Notes: a model not told the origin generated them from the letters alone. Shown: positions 8,624 to 15,836, counted from the stretch's first letter. The stretch is DNA of 64,000 nucleotides from Syntrophales bacterium (GCA_028712885.1 JAQTPK010000008.1:1-64000), one strand, 5' to 3'. Numbers and translations: made by a program.

Positions 8624-8668
8624 GACACAAGAGACGCAAGGAACGCAACGGACGCAATGGACAAATCA
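8624..8668. repeat. 9-bp tandem array
   Basis: Five units of 9 bp: GACACAAGA, GACGCAAGG, AACGCAACG, GACGCAATG, GACAAATCA. The outer GACACAA is repeated in inverse as TTGTGTC near 8704-8710, so the array is one arm of an imperfect hairpin. Confidence 0.7.
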
Positions 8669-8728
8669 TATCTTCCGCATCTGTGCGTTTCTGCACTATT
8701 TTTTGTGTCTGGAAGGGAAGGGTTGTTC

Positions 8729-8757
8729 TTGACATGAACCTTCCATAATGTTACTTT
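8729..8757 (+). promoter_or_regulatory. Probable sigma-70 promoter of tRNA-Pro
   Basis: TTGACA at 8729-8734 with a weak -10 (TACTTT or TTACTT) about 16-17 bases downstream. The transcript would start a few bases before the tRNA at 8767. Confidence 0.45.
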
Positions 8758-8766
8758 TTCAAGCGT

Positions 8767-8843
<77 letters not shown>

Positions 8844-8854
8844 TTAATCTTGCA

Positions 8855-8895
8855 CAAAAAAGAGGCGGATCACTAAAGTGACCGCCTCTTTTTTT
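8855..8895 (+). terminator. Intrinsic terminator after tRNA-Pro
   Basis: A strong hairpin with arms AGAGGCGG(A)TCACT and AGTGACCGCCTCT and a two-base loop, followed by a run of T (8889-8895) and preceded by a run of A. It could work on both strands. Confidence 0.9.
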
Positions 8896-8899
8896 GTCC

Positions 8900-8939
8900 G
8901 AAGATGCGAAGTTGACAAGTTGCGAGGATAGGTGGCTCT
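8900..8939. repeat. 8-bp degenerate tandem array
   Basis: Units GAAGATGC, GAAGTTGA, CAAGTTGC, GAGGATAG, GTGGCTCT. Near-identical unit strings recur at 11124-11163 and 29017-29165 and, inverted, at 13102. The rest of the 330-base stretch 8844-9173 holds the tRNA terminator, a GTCATCCTGAG-type element (about 8940-8966) and the tRNA-gene fragment. Confidence 0.75.
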
Positions 8940-9002
8940 CGTCATCCTGAGCCAGTCGAAGGACGCATTCTGACCCGGTCCCCGCATACCCTCTCAAACA
9001 AT

Positions 9003-9028
9003 GGATTCGAATCCTTGTGGGCGCACCA
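9003..9028 (+). other. 3' tRNA-gene fragment, possible relic attachment site
   Basis: The sequence reads like the T-loop to CCA end of a tRNA gene: TTCGAATCC, then TTG, then TGGGCGC, A and CCA. The acceptor strand TGGGCGC would pair with a GCGCCCA-type 5' end, as in tRNA-Arg genes. There is no 5' half, and the base pairs expected before the T-loop are missing, so it is not a tRNA gene. Such fragments are left when an element integrates at the 3' end of a tRNA gene. No integrase gene is seen nearby; the identification is inference. Confidence 0.5.
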
Positions 9029-9173
9029 ATTATCTTCAATCATTTCAAGCAACTTACCTTTAAAAAGCGTGCCGATGCCGTGCCGATAGCGGCCTCCCCG
9101 GCTCGCTTTTTTCTTTTATTCTATCCACTGTTTTCTCTTGTATTTCGTGTATCCCATAAGATACAATCTGAGC

Positions 9174-9464
9174 ATGATCGAAGTACGGCAGACTGAAACG
9201 TTTTCCCGATGGTTCGATAGCCTGCGTGATCGCCAGGCCCGAGCACGTATCAATGTTCGCATTCGGCGGCTTTCGCTAGGTAATTTCGGCGACGCCAAGC
9301 CGGTCGGCGAAGGCGTTTCGGAACTGCGAATAGACTTTGGTCCCGGGTACCGCGTGTATTTCGTGCAGCGCGGCTTGACGCTCGTGATCCTGCTTGCAGG
9401 AGGCGACAAACGCTCTCAAGATCGGGATATCAGGAAGGCGCAGAAACTTGCGCAGGAGCTATAG
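9174..9464 (+). CDS. RelE/HigB-type toxin (PF05973-like addiction module killer)
   Basis: The 96-residue protein has the family pattern of phage-derived Gp49-like/HigB toxins: ETFSRWFDSLRD near the start, ELRIDFGPGYRVYF in the middle, and the closing LLAGGDKRSQDRDIRKA. These toxins cleave mRNA on the ribosome or otherwise block translation. ATG 9174 starts at the conserved MIEVRQTETF; the upstream extension is AT-rich leader. Downstream, 10 bases away, is the cognate antitoxin, in the toxin-first order of HigBA-like modules. Confidence 0.9.
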   Translation: MIEVRQTETFSRWFDSLRDRQARARINVRIRRLSLGNFGDAKPVGEGVSELRIDFGPGYRVYFVQRGLTLVILLAGGDKRSQDRDIRKAQKLAQEL

Positions 9465-9474
9465 GAGATCCGTT

Positions 9475-9783
9475 ATGAAAAAGAAGACTAAAACTAAAAC
9501 CCGCCCCTGGGATGTTGTGGAACATCTGAAGACAGCGGAGGACATGGCCGCCTATCTGGAAGCGGCACTGGAGGAAGGCGACCCCGCGCTGATAACCGCC
9601 GCCATGGGAGATGTCGCGCGCGCAAAGGGGATTACGCAGATCGCCCGCGAGACAGGTCTTGGGCGGGAAAGCCTGTATAAGGCGCTGTCATCCGAAGGCA
9701 ACCCGGAGTTCGCGACAGTGCTCAAGGTCCTGCGGGCGCTTGGCTTGAAGCTTCATGCGACTCCTATCTCGGCGCAGTCATGA
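9475..9783 (+). CDS. HigA-like antitoxin with HTH (addiction module antidote)
   Basis: The 102-residue protein has an N-terminal part (WDVVEHLKTAEDMAAYLEAAL) and a helix-turn-helix region (GITQIARETGLGRESLYKAL, about residues 55-75), followed by the family ending GNPEFATVLKVLRALGLKL. It would neutralise the upstream toxin and repress the pair's own promoter. The ATG at 9475 is preceded by AGGAG at 9463-9467. The TGA stop overlaps the ATG of the next short ORF at 9780. Confidence 0.9.
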   Translation: MKKKTKTKTRPWDVVEHLKTAEDMAAYLEAALEEGDPALITAAMGDVARAKGITQIARETGLGRESLYKALSSEGNPEFATVLKVLRALGLKLHATPISAQS

Positions 9784-9935
9784 AGACATACCCTTTTCAC
9801 TATGCAAAGAAATTAAAACTGACGGCTGAATTCTCGTGTATGAGGTGCACTCACTGCGGGGAACGCATGATAATGGACGACCTGGAAGAAGTGATTCAGG
9901 CATGCGACAGGATGGAAAAGAAGGAGGCTCAATGA
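9780..9935 (+). CDS. Small Cys-rich ORF translationally coupled to antitoxin
   Basis: The ATG at 9780 overlaps the antitoxin stop in ATGA form, and the frame gives 51 residues. Three cysteines sit as CMRCTHC (positions 20, 23, 26), followed by an acidic helix-like tail (MDDLEEVIQACDRMEKKE) with a fourth Cys at 42. A single small zinc ribbon is possible. I do not recognise the family. The coupling suggests it is cotranslated with the toxin-antitoxin pair. Confidence 0.5.
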   Translation: MKTYPFHYAKKLKLTAEFSCMRCTHCGERMIMDDLEEVIQACDRMEKKEAQ

Positions 9936-10011
9936 GCGTATTCAGGAACAGAAACAGCTGCTGGAGAACGAAATAATATCTGCTTGTGATGAGGAGGTCG
10001 AAATTTTTGAA

Positions 10012-10791
10012 ATGAAGGATCTGATCAAAGACCTTTCAGAGGAATATGAATCGCTGGACGGCATCGTCTCGCCGCTTTCCGAATCTATGTGGGACCGGGA
10101 AACGCCTTTTTCACCTTGGACCATCCGAGATGAGATAAGCCACCTGGCTTTTTTCGACGGAGCGGCGCGGCTGACGGCCACGGCTCCGGAAGAATTTTCC
10201 CGGCACAAGGCGGAAATCTGGGCCCTGCAGGACATTTTTGAAGACACCCTGGCAAAAGGCCGGGCACTCTCTCCGGCAGCATTGCTGGCTTGGTGGCGCA
10301 GCGAAAGAAGCGCACTCTTGGATGTCTTTTCAACGCTGGAGGCGAGGGCCCGTCTGTCCTGGTATGGTCCCGCAATGAGCGCGCGCACCCTGGCTACGTC
10401 CCGCATAATGGAGACTTGGGCCCATGGCCAGGACATCTGTGATGCCCTTGGCCGGAACCGCCTGCCGACGAACCGACTCCGCCACATAGCCCAGATCGGG
10501 TTCAGCACTTACTCTTGGAGCTTTCAGAACAGGGGAATGGAACCGCCTGCAGAACCGGTTCATGTAAAACTTTCCAGCGCATCCGGCGCCTGGTGGACTT
10601 GGGGACCGCCTGATGCGGTTGAGCGTATAGTTGGAAACGCGGAGGAGTTCTGTCTCGTTGTGACCCAGCGCCGTCATGTGGATGATACAGCTCTCGAGAT
10701 TACAGGAGCTTCTGCCCGTCGATGGATGCTGATTGCGCAGGCCTTTGCCGGACCGCCCGCGGAAGGACCGAAATCCTCTTCTTTGGATTGA
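10012..10791 (+). CDS. TIGR03084-type protein (DinB/MDMPI-like fold)
   Basis: The 259-residue protein resembles the TIGR03084 group, related to mycothiol-dependent maleylpyruvate isomerase and DinB four-helix proteins. Probable metal-site residues are visible in SPWTIRDEISHLAFFD (His about residue 43) and METWAHGQDICDALG (His and Asp about residues 139 and 142). A C-terminal domain with VHVKLSSASGAWWTWGP is also typical. The family is described as metal-binding with uncertain chemistry, probably thiol- or CoA-linked. The next gene is a remnant of an old yellow enzyme, an association suggesting aromatic or enoate catabolism. A GAGGAGG site lies about 15 bases before the ATG, a long spacing. 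Confidence 0.75.
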   Translation: MKDLIKDLSEEYESLDGIVSPLSESMWDRETPFSPWTIRDEISHLAFFDGAARLTATAPEEFSRHKAEIWALQDIFEDTLAKGRALSPAALLAWWRSERSALLDVFSTLEARARLSWYGPAMSARTLATSRIMETWAHGQDICDALGRNRLPTNRLRHIAQIGFSTYSWSFQNRGMEPPAEPVHVKLSSASGAWWTWGPPDAVERIVGNAEEFCLVVTQRRHVDDTALEITGASARRWMLIAQAFAGPPAEGPKSSSLD

Positions 10792-10838
10792 CAACCATCA
10801 AGGCGAAATACTACAAGGAAGAACAAAAAAGGTGGAAC

Positions 10839-11120
10839 ATGGCCCAGCTCTTTGAATCCGCACCGATAGGCAGTCTGATCCTGCCGAACCGTCTCATCCG
10901 TTCCGCCACCTGGGAGGGAATGGCCGCGCCGGACGGGTCGGCCACGCCGGAGCTGAACCGGCTGTATGCGGATCTGGCGCGGGGAGGCGTGGGCCTGATC
11001 ATAACATCGCATACATATGTCTCTCCCGAGGGGAAGGGACAACCGCTGCTTCGCCTTCGCCTTCAAGAGCGGTCTCCGCTGCGCGCAGCGGGAGAGAGAA
11101 GCGTGAAGGGAAATAGTTAA
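10839..11120 (+). pseudogene. Truncated NADH:flavin oxidoreductase (old yellow enzyme family)
   Basis: The first 70 or so residues are a clean OYE N-terminus: LFESAPIGSLILPNRLIRSATWEG, then LNRLYADLARGGVGLIITSHTYV. A full-length enzyme needs 350 or more residues, but homology stops near base 11045. The remaining codons (LLRLRLQERSPLRAAGERS) look like random read-through of GC-rich DNA and stop at 11120, just before an 8-bp array. A GGTGG site precedes the ATG. I read this as a 3'-deleted gene; no matching C-terminal part is in the window. Confidence 0.75.
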
Positions 11121-11123
11121 CAC

Positions 11124-11163
11124 GAAGCTGCGAAGATGCGAAGTTGCGAGGATAGGTGACTGT
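11124..11163. repeat. 8-bp degenerate tandem array
   Basis: Units GAAGCTGC, GAAGATGC, GAAGTTGC, GAGGATAG, GTGACTGT, starting 3 bases after the stop of the truncated oxidoreductase. Almost the same unit series as 8900-8939. Confidence 0.8.
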
Positions 11164-11256
11164 ACTCTAAACAAATCCAGATTATAATCAGTGCAGGATT
11201 TCTCCCGGAGTTTACCCTGAGGTCGACGAAGGGGCCGAAATTACAAACTGTGAAAT

Positions 11257-11277
11257 AACTCTGAACTCTGAACTATT
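11257..11277. repeat. Short 7-bp array before MFS start codon
   Basis: Units AACTCTG, AACTCTG, AACTATT, ending 3 bases before the ATG at 11281. The two first units are identical. Confidence 0.6.
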
Positions 11278-11280
11278 TTT

Positions 11281-12420
11281 ATGAACTTGAAGGTGTTCTT
11301 TTCCATCCTTATGGGGCTGAACCTGGGCGTGATCTTCATGAATATCCCGCCTGCGATGGACGAGCTGATGCTCCTTTACGGGGTCTCTTACACCCGCATC
11401 TCGGTCCTCCTCAGCGCCCTTCTCTGGTCGCATGCCCTGATGCAGATTCCGGCAGGCATGATGACAGACCATTTCGGGACGAAAAGGACTCTTGCCGCCA
11501 GCCTGATCCTGATGGGATTCGGGAACCTGGTCCCTGCTTTTCTGCCCGACTTCGAGCTGGCCGTATTCGGACGCGTGGCGACGGGGATCGGAACGGGCCT
11601 CAGTGTCGCTTCCACGATGAAAATGGTGGCCGTTCACGCACCCGGGGGAAGGATCGGCATGTACCAGTCCTTCTTCGGGGGATTTTTCTCGCTGGGCAGC
11701 ATCGTTTCCTTTCTGGTCATTCCGCAGCTGGCCGCATCGGGATGGCAATGGATCTACGTCCTCCCGGGGACGATTTCTTTTCCCATGCTGGCCATGCTGC
11801 CGGCGCTCGGGCTGGAATCCGAAGCTCCGAAACCTTTTTCGCCTCTCGGCCTGGGCCGGGCGCTGGGATTGCGCGAGGGATGGCTGCTCGGGCTGTGCCA
11901 CGCCCTGTCTTTCGGGTCCATGCTCAACCTGGGAAACTGGATTCCCTCTCTCCTGGCGGAGCTTTCCCGGGAAGGAATTGCGGCGGGGTTCGCCTGGGGC
12001 GGCGCGCTGGTGATGCTCACCAGCGGAATAGGGAGGCTCTCCGGCGGATTCGTGCTTTTAAAGGTTTCCTCGTTCCGTGTCGTAGCCGGATCTCTGGCGA
12101 TTCTTTCTGTTCTCTTCCTGGGCCTGTTTCTTATCAGGTCTCCCCTGCCGGCGATCTGCCTTGCCCTCCTGGCATCCTGGTTTGCATCGATAAATTTCGG
12201 CGCGATCTTTCACCTGGCGGCTAAAGCGACCCTGTCGGATTCCTACGCCACTCTTTTCGGCTTCATAAATTTTCTGGCCAATCTGGGAGCCATCCTGTTC
12301 ACGCTGACGTTCGGAATGGTGAAGGACGCGACCGGCTCTTTCACCTGGGGCTTCCTTATCCTGGCGCTGCTTTCGTCCGCGGCATTTTTCTTGAACATAA
12401 AGGAATTGCGCATAAAATAG
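11281..12420 (+). CDS. MFS transporter
   Basis: The 379-residue membrane protein has about eleven to twelve hydrophobic segments. The major-facilitator signature between helices 2 and 3 is clear (PAGMMTDHFGTKRTL), followed by GRVATGIGTGLSVAS in helix 4. The general look is of the nitrate/cyanate-type or oxalate-type branch, but the substrate cannot be told. It stands alone between two repeat-rich gaps. The upstream 7-bp array touches the start region, and no ordinary Shine-Dalgarno site is visible before the ATG, so translation may be weak or the start may be slightly different. Confidence 0.85.
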   Translation: MNLKVFFSILMGLNLGVIFMNIPPAMDELMLLYGVSYTRISVLLSALLWSHALMQIPAGMMTDHFGTKRTLAASLILMGFGNLVPAFLPDFELAVFGRVATGIGTGLSVASTMKMVAVHAPGGRIGMYQSFFGGFFSLGSIVSFLVIPQLAASGWQWIYVLPGTISFPMLAMLPALGLESEAPKPFSPLGLGRALGLREGWLLGLCHALSFGSMLNLGNWIPSLLAELSREGIAAGFAWGGALVMLTSGIGRLSGGFVLLKVSSFRVVAGSLAILSVLFLGLFLIRSPLPAICLALLASWFASINFGAIFHLAAKATLSDSYATLFGFINFLANLGAILFTLTFGMVKDATGSFTWGFLILALLSSAAFFLNIKELRIK

Positions 12421-12424
12421 AATT

Positions 12425-12493
12425 CTCACACAAAGACACGAAGTCGCAAAGAAAGACAAGATATTCTCCGTGTTCTTTGCGTCCTGGTGTGAG
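12425..12493. repeat. Inverted repeat with 9-bp periodicity after MFS gene
   Basis: Arms CTCACAC (12425) and GTGTGAG (12487-12493) enclose matching inner words (AAAGACACGAAG and CTTTGCGTC), so the segment folds into a long imperfect hairpin. The left arm also repeats with a 9-bp rhythm. Together with 12530-12700 it fills the 355-base gap 12421-12775. Confidence 0.6.
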
Positions 12494-12529
12494 AGTAACC
12501 GTAGTAATCAGGGCGCAAGATTTCTCCCT

Positions 12530-12700
12530 TCGGTCGAAATGACATATGAGAGGTCGAAATGACATTTGCAGAAGGTAGAATTATGTTTGAGAACCGTCGA
12601 AATGAGGACGAGGCCGTAAAAGACACGATTGCCGAAATATTACAGCAAGCTGCAAACGCATGATTGTCATTTCGAGGAGCGAAGCGACGAGAAATCTTTC
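12530..12700. repeat. GTCATTTCG-type inverted element
   Basis: The left side carries two copies of GGTCGAAATGACAT (about 12532-12565) and the right side the inverse GTCATTTCGAGGAGCGAAGCGACGAGAAATCT (12667-12697). The inverted ends enclose about 100 bases with one tiny ORF (12583-12663), a MITE-like layout. The same terminal words occur at 29178-29338. Confidence 0.6.
12583..12663 (+). CDS. Possible 26-residue ORF inside the inverted element
   Basis: ATG with AGAAGG eight bases upstream, encoding MFENRRNEDEAVKDTIAEIL and six further residues to TGA. The composition is helical and acidic. It is far too short to identify and may be chance. Confidence 0.2.
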   Translation: MFENRRNEDEAVKDTIAEILQQAANA

Positions 12701-12775
12701 AATCTGTTTTATAAGTATTTCGGAATACAGCTCAGGTTTAGAACGAAATCACAAAACCCTTAGAGGAGAGGGCAG

Positions 12776-13015
12776 ATGAAGAAGCGTATTGCGCTTTGTA
12801 TAATTTTCCCACTATTGCTCGCAGTCCCCGTCGCAGCGTACGCCGCGGCGCCGGCGGAATTTCCGGCGTCGGCGAAGACGGGCAGATACCACTATCCGGA
12901 CTGCAAAAGGGTCAGGCACATAAAACCCGGTTACCTGGTCAAATTCAAAACGCCGGCGGACGCGGTCAAGGCGGGATACAATCCATGCAAGATCTGCAAG
13001 CCGCCGGTAAAATGA
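12776..13015 (+). CDS. Small secreted Ada-like metal-binding protein
   Basis: The 79-residue protein has a clear signal peptide (MKKR, then a hydrophobic stretch ending about residue 24, AYAA). The mature part is a single small domain: a Cys in YHYPDCKRV, then IKPGYLVKF and AGYNPCKICKP. This matches the Ada metal-binding-like fold that also occurs alone or fused to nucleases, where Cys residues bind zinc. The protein would act outside the cytoplasm; function unknown. GAGGAGAGGG lies just upstream of the ATG. The next gene is convergent. Confidence 0.75.
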   Translation: MKKRIALCIIFPLLLAVPVAAYAAAPAEFPASAKTGRYHYPDCKRVRHIKPGYLVKFKTPADAVKAGYNPCKICKPPVK

Positions 13016-13017
13016 GC

Positions 13018-13168
13018 GAAGTTGGGAAGCTGCGAGGATGGGAAGTTGCAAGGAAACAGTTTCCCCGAACAGGCTTATTAGCCGGCTGGCAGCATAAATT
13101 ATCCTATCCTCGCATCTTCGCAACTTCTTATCTTCGCCTTATCTCACCCTCTCACCCTCTCAACTTCT
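13018..13168. repeat. Paired inverted 8-bp arrays between convergent genes
   Basis: The left array (13018-13049) has units GAAGTTGG, GAAGCTGC, GAGGATGG, GAAGTTGC and begins 3 bases after the stop of the Ada-like gene. The right array (about 13102-13168) has units such as TCCTCGCA, TCTTCGCA, ACTTCTTA, CCCTCTCA, CCCTCTCA and ends 6 bases from the stop of the minus-strand FeS gene. The arrays are reverse complements of each other, so each reads in the same sense relative to the gene it follows. They could serve as a bidirectional hairpin. Confidence 0.8.
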
Positions 13169-13173
13169 GTGGT

Positions 13174-14199
13174 TCAGGCAGGCTTATCCTCCGGCAGCGA
13201 TTCGCCAAGGGCAAGCCGGCAGATGTCGCTGATCATCAGATTTTTCATGCCGGCTTCGCGCACTTTCTTATTGAGAGAAGCAAAGCACATCGCGCAGAGA
13301 TAGACCATGGCCTCGGCGCCGGACTTCTTCGCGTCTTCCACGTTCTTCACCCGGAACGGCTCGAAATTCTTCCCCCGCGAAAACAGCTTCAGGTTGGGTC
13401 CCGCCGTTTCGATGCCGCAGCACAGGGCGTTGATCCCGTCGAATTCGCGCTTGACCCTGGTCACGCCGATCAGATCGAATACTTCATCCAGGAATTTATC
13501 CTTTTCCGGAGAGTAGCGGGACGCGCAGGGGCGCTGGTAGGCAACCTTCATGTTCAGCTTCCGTACTTTATCCTTGTTCGCCTTGAGGTAATCACGGAGA
13601 TGCTCGAATATATGCACGGGCCGGAACGGGATCTTGACGCCGTATTCGGGAGCGACTCCCGTCAGGACCGCGTAGCAGTCGTCGTGGACGAAGACGATCT
13701 CTTTTGCTCCCGATTTGGCCAGGTTGTCCACCATCGCCTGCAGCCTGTCCCTCATGATGGACTCGTTGCCCATATGCGCGAAGAGGACATTGCAGAAATA
13801 ATGCTTTCCCTTGAGCAGGGGAACGCTCTCAAAGATCTGCCCCTGGATCGCCCAGGGCATATTGCCCTGCATGACGCAGATCGACATCACTCTGTCTTTG
13901 GGCGGCACGGGCCTCGGTTCTCCTTCCGGCTTGAAGCGCTCCGCCATCTGGGCCAGAATTGCCGGGTCGGAGAGGCCGCCCATCTCCTCCATCCTCTTCA
14001 GAATGAGATCGAACGGCCGCGCTCCCTGAGGGCAGTACTCGTCGCACGCCATGCAGGTTACGCATTCGCGCAGCCAGTCCACCTTTTCTCCCGCGGCAAG
14101 CTTTCTAATCTCTTCGCCCCCGCGCTTCCGGTCGAAATCGATATAATGACAACGTTCGAGACATTCACCGCAAAAATCGCATTTTGCTTCCTGAAACAT
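13174..14199 (-). CDS. FeS protein with CCG domains, HdrD/GlpC-like
   Basis: The 341-residue protein has two N-terminal 4Fe-4S motifs, CDFCGECLERC and CVTCMACDEYC, and two C-terminal cysteine-rich CCG-type segments, the second with CCGIETAG and CAMCFASL. This is the layout of the HdrD subunit of heterodisulfide reductase and of GlpC, which pass electrons between flavin or quinone and a disulfide-like cofactor. In anaerobes these often link acyl-CoA or lactate oxidation to energy metabolism, but no partner flavoprotein is adjacent. AGGAGG precedes the ATG. It is downstream of, and probably cotranscribed with, the UPF0251 regulator, 10 bases away. Confidence 0.85.
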   Translation of the reverse strand: MFQEAKCDFCGECLERCHYIDFDRKRGGEEIRKLAAGEKVDWLRECVTCMACDEYCPQGARPFDLILKRMEEMGGLSDPAILAQMAERFKPEGEPRPVPPKDRVMSICVMQGNMPWAIQGQIFESVPLLKGKHYFCNVLFAHMGNESIMRDRLQAMVDNLAKSGAKEIVFVHDDCYAVLTGVAPEYGVKIPFRPVHIFEHLRDYLKANKDKVRKLNMKVAYQRPCASRYSPEKDKFLDEVFDLIGVTRVKREFDGINALCCGIETAGPNLKLFSRGKNFEPFRVKNVEDAKKSGAEAMVYLCAMCFASLNKKVREAGMKNLMISDICRLALGESLPEDKPA

Positions 14200-14209
14200 T
14201 TTTCCTCCT

Positions 14210-14671
14210 TTATTCTTCGTCGGATTCAGGGGCTCCCCGGCGATGCCGGCGGGGTCCCCGATCCTCTTCCGCCCGGTGTATATTTGTGCTGCCGCAGACG
14301 GGGCACTGCGACGGCCTTCCCGTTCCGTAAGGCTCTTCCCACTCGTGGTCTCCGTCGTAACACTTGAATTTTCTGGTTTCCGCCATCTGGATTACACCTC
14401 CCTCTATTTTCATGGCCTTGCCGTTAACAAGGACATCCGCAACTTTGGCCCGGGCGGATTCGATTATCCTGCCGAATGTCTGCCGGGAGATGTTCATTCT
14501 TTCAGCCGCCTGCTCATGATAGAGCTTTTCGAGATCCGCCAGCCGGATCGCCTCAAATTCGTCAACTGTCAGGTTAACCTCCTCAAGCCGGGATACAGGT
14601 ATTCCTCTCGGCTTGAAATAAGCGCCTTCCGGACAGCAGTTTACTTGTCGGGGATACTTGGGCCGGACCAT
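14210..14671 (-). CDS. UPF0251 (DUF134) DNA-binding protein
   Basis: The 153-residue protein starts MVRPKYPRQVNCCPEGAYFKPRG, the hallmark of the UPF0251 family, followed by LTVDEFEAIRLADLEKLYHEQAAERMNISRQTFGRI, a sigma-factor-like helix-turn-helix. A short C-terminal extension holds a Cys4-type zinc ribbon (CYDGDHEW, CPVCGS) and an Arg/Glu-rich tail. The N-terminal cysteines may bind a metal or cluster. It is likely a transcription regulator of its own operon with the FeS protein. A good sigma-70 promoter lies just upstream. Confidence 0.9.
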   Translation of the reverse strand: MVRPKYPRQVNCCPEGAYFKPRGIPVSRLEEVNLTVDEFEAIRLADLEKLYHEQAAERMNISRQTFGRIIESARAKVADVLVNGKAMKIEGGVIQMAETRKFKCYDGDHEWEEPYGTGRPSQCPVCGSTNIHRAEEDRGPRRHRRGAPESDEE

Positions 14672-14682
14672 GTTATCCTGAA

Positions 14683-14710
14683 GTTATAAGCATATGCCCA
14701 TTACTGTCAA
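14683..14710 (-). promoter_or_regulatory. Sigma-70 promoter of the UPF0251/FeS operon
   Basis: Read on the minus strand: TTGACA (14705-14710), 16-base spacer, TATAAC (14683-14688). The untranslated leader to the ATG at 14671 would be very short. Confidence 0.65.
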
Positions 14711-14829
14711 TAATTTTTTCGATTAAACAGTATCCCGCAGATCATTCATCATTTCCTCAACGTTGCACTATATGATGCAGCGCCGTCATGCCACTGTTTT
14801 TACGGTGAAACCGAAGAGATTCCAGCCTT

Positions 14830-14871
14830 GCTGCCTCCATCCGGTGCAGCATCTGCTTCAGGCAGCCGGAT
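14830..14871. promoter_or_regulatory. Dyad-rich region, possible enhancer site
   Basis: GCTGCCT (14830-14836) with AGGCAGC (14860-14866), and ATCCGG (14839-14844) with CCGGAT (14866-14871), form overlapping inverted pairs 40-90 bases upstream of a candidate sigma-54 promoter. This is where an NtrC-type activator could bind. The stretch 14672-15068 has no gene that I accept; it holds the minus-strand promoter, this dyad and the promoter below. Confidence 0.4.
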
Positions 14872-14911
14872 CGCTCCATCCTTAAGTTATTGAAATGATG
14901 TCTTCAGATAT

Positions 14912-14928
14912 AAGGAACGCATGTTGCA
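14912..14928 (+). promoter_or_regulatory. Candidate sigma-54 promoter of the beta-oxidation operon
   Basis: AAGGAACGCATGTTGCA has GG (14914-14915) and GC (14926-14927) separated by exactly 10 bases, with a TTGCA -12 element. The -24 part is AGGAAC against the consensus TGGCAC. It lies about 140 bases before the operon's first ATG. The downstream NtrB/NtrC pair supplies a plausible activator. Confidence 0.5.
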
Positions 14929-15068
14929 ATCTGGATGCTGCAAAATCCATCTTTTCAGGTTTTATCCTGAGAACCTGGAAATCAACATGGGATGTCGGCA
15001 GCGTCAGGACAAGAGAGCAGCCGGCAATCCCGGTTAGGATCTCATTATAAACGAAAGGAGCAGTTTCC

Positions 15069-15836
15069 ATGAATTTCAAAGACTCGATCGCGCTGGTTAC
15101 AGGCGGAGCATCAGGACTGGGAGAGGCGTGCGTGCGGAGCATAGTAGCCGCCGGAGGCAAGGCCGCTATTCTGGATTTTGCAGCGGAAAAAGGCGAGAAG
15201 CTCGCTACGGAACTGGGCGCGAGCACAGTGTTCTGCAACACCGACGTTACCAGTGAAGAGAGTGTGAAAGCAGCGATTGACAAAGCCTTGGCGGCTTTCG
15301 GGTCATTCAATGTCGTCATCAACTGCGCCGGAGTCGGCGACCCCTGCAAGGCATTAACCAAGAAAGGACCGATGCCCCTTTCATTTTTTAACAGGGTGGT
15401 GCAGATCAACCTTGTCGGCACTTTCAACGTGATCCGCCTCGCGCTGGAGCAGATGGTGAAGAATGCCCCGCGCGAAGATGGAGAAAAGGGCGTCATAATC
15501 AATACGGCTTCCGTCGCAGCCTTTGACGGCCAGATAGGCCAGCCAGCCTATTCCGCCTCCAAGGCAGGAGTGGCCGGAATGACGCTGCCCCTTGCGCGCG
15601 AATGCGCCGAATACGGAATAAGGGTGCTGACCATTGCGCCGGGGCTTTTCAATACCCCGATGCTGGCCATATTGCCGGAGTCCGCTCGGGAAGCCCTGGG
15701 GAAAATGGTTCCTTTCCCCCAGAGGCTCGGCAATCCGGCTGAATACGCGAAGCTCGCCCGCCATATGATTGAAAACCCGATGCTCAACGGTGAAGTGGTC
15801 CGTCTGGACGGCGCAATCCGAATGGCAGCGAGATAG
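15069..15836 (+). CDS. Short-chain 3-hydroxyacyl-CoA dehydrogenase (SDR, HSD10-like)
   Basis: The 255-residue Rossmann enzyme has the NAD-binding TGGASGLG (residues 11-18), NCAGVG in strand 4, and the catalytic Ser148 (INTASVAAF), Tyr161 and Lys165 (YSASK). The overall sequence follows type-2 3-hydroxyacyl-CoA dehydrogenases rather than 3-oxoacyl-ACP reductases, for example the FFNRVVQINLVGTFNVIRL helix and the FNTPMLA segment after PGL. It would oxidise 3-hydroxybutyryl-CoA to acetoacetyl-CoA with NAD+. It is first in the operon, with AAAGGAG before the ATG and a candidate sigma-54 promoter upstream. Confidence 0.9.
   Translation: MNFKDSIALVTGGASGLGEACVRSIVAAGGKAAILDFAAEKGEKLATELGASTVFCNTDVTSEESVKAAIDKALAAFGSFNVVINCAGVGDPCKALTKKGPMPLSFFNRVVQINLVGTFNVIRLALEQMVKNAPREDGEKGVIINTASVAAFDGQIGQPAYSASKAGVAGMTLPLARECAEYGIRVLTIAPGLFNTPMLAILPESAREALGKMVPFPQRLGNPAEYAKLARHMIENPMLNGEVVRLDGAIRMAAR

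Noticed and set aside
9003..9028. tRNA-Arg-like fragment considered as a functional tRNA
   Set aside because: Only the T-loop to CCA part is present; no anticodon arm or 5' acceptor strand upstream.
12796..14367. 523-residue plus-strand ORF across the Ada-like gene and the FeS/UPF0251 genes
   Set aside because: It runs antisense to two well-supported minus-strand genes and through the repeat gap between them.
14757..14879. A 40-residue minus-strand ORF (MERSGCLKQMLHR and on)
   Set aside because: No ribosome site, no recognisable domain, and it coincides with the dyads upstream of the candidate sigma-54 promoter. More likely regulatory DNA.
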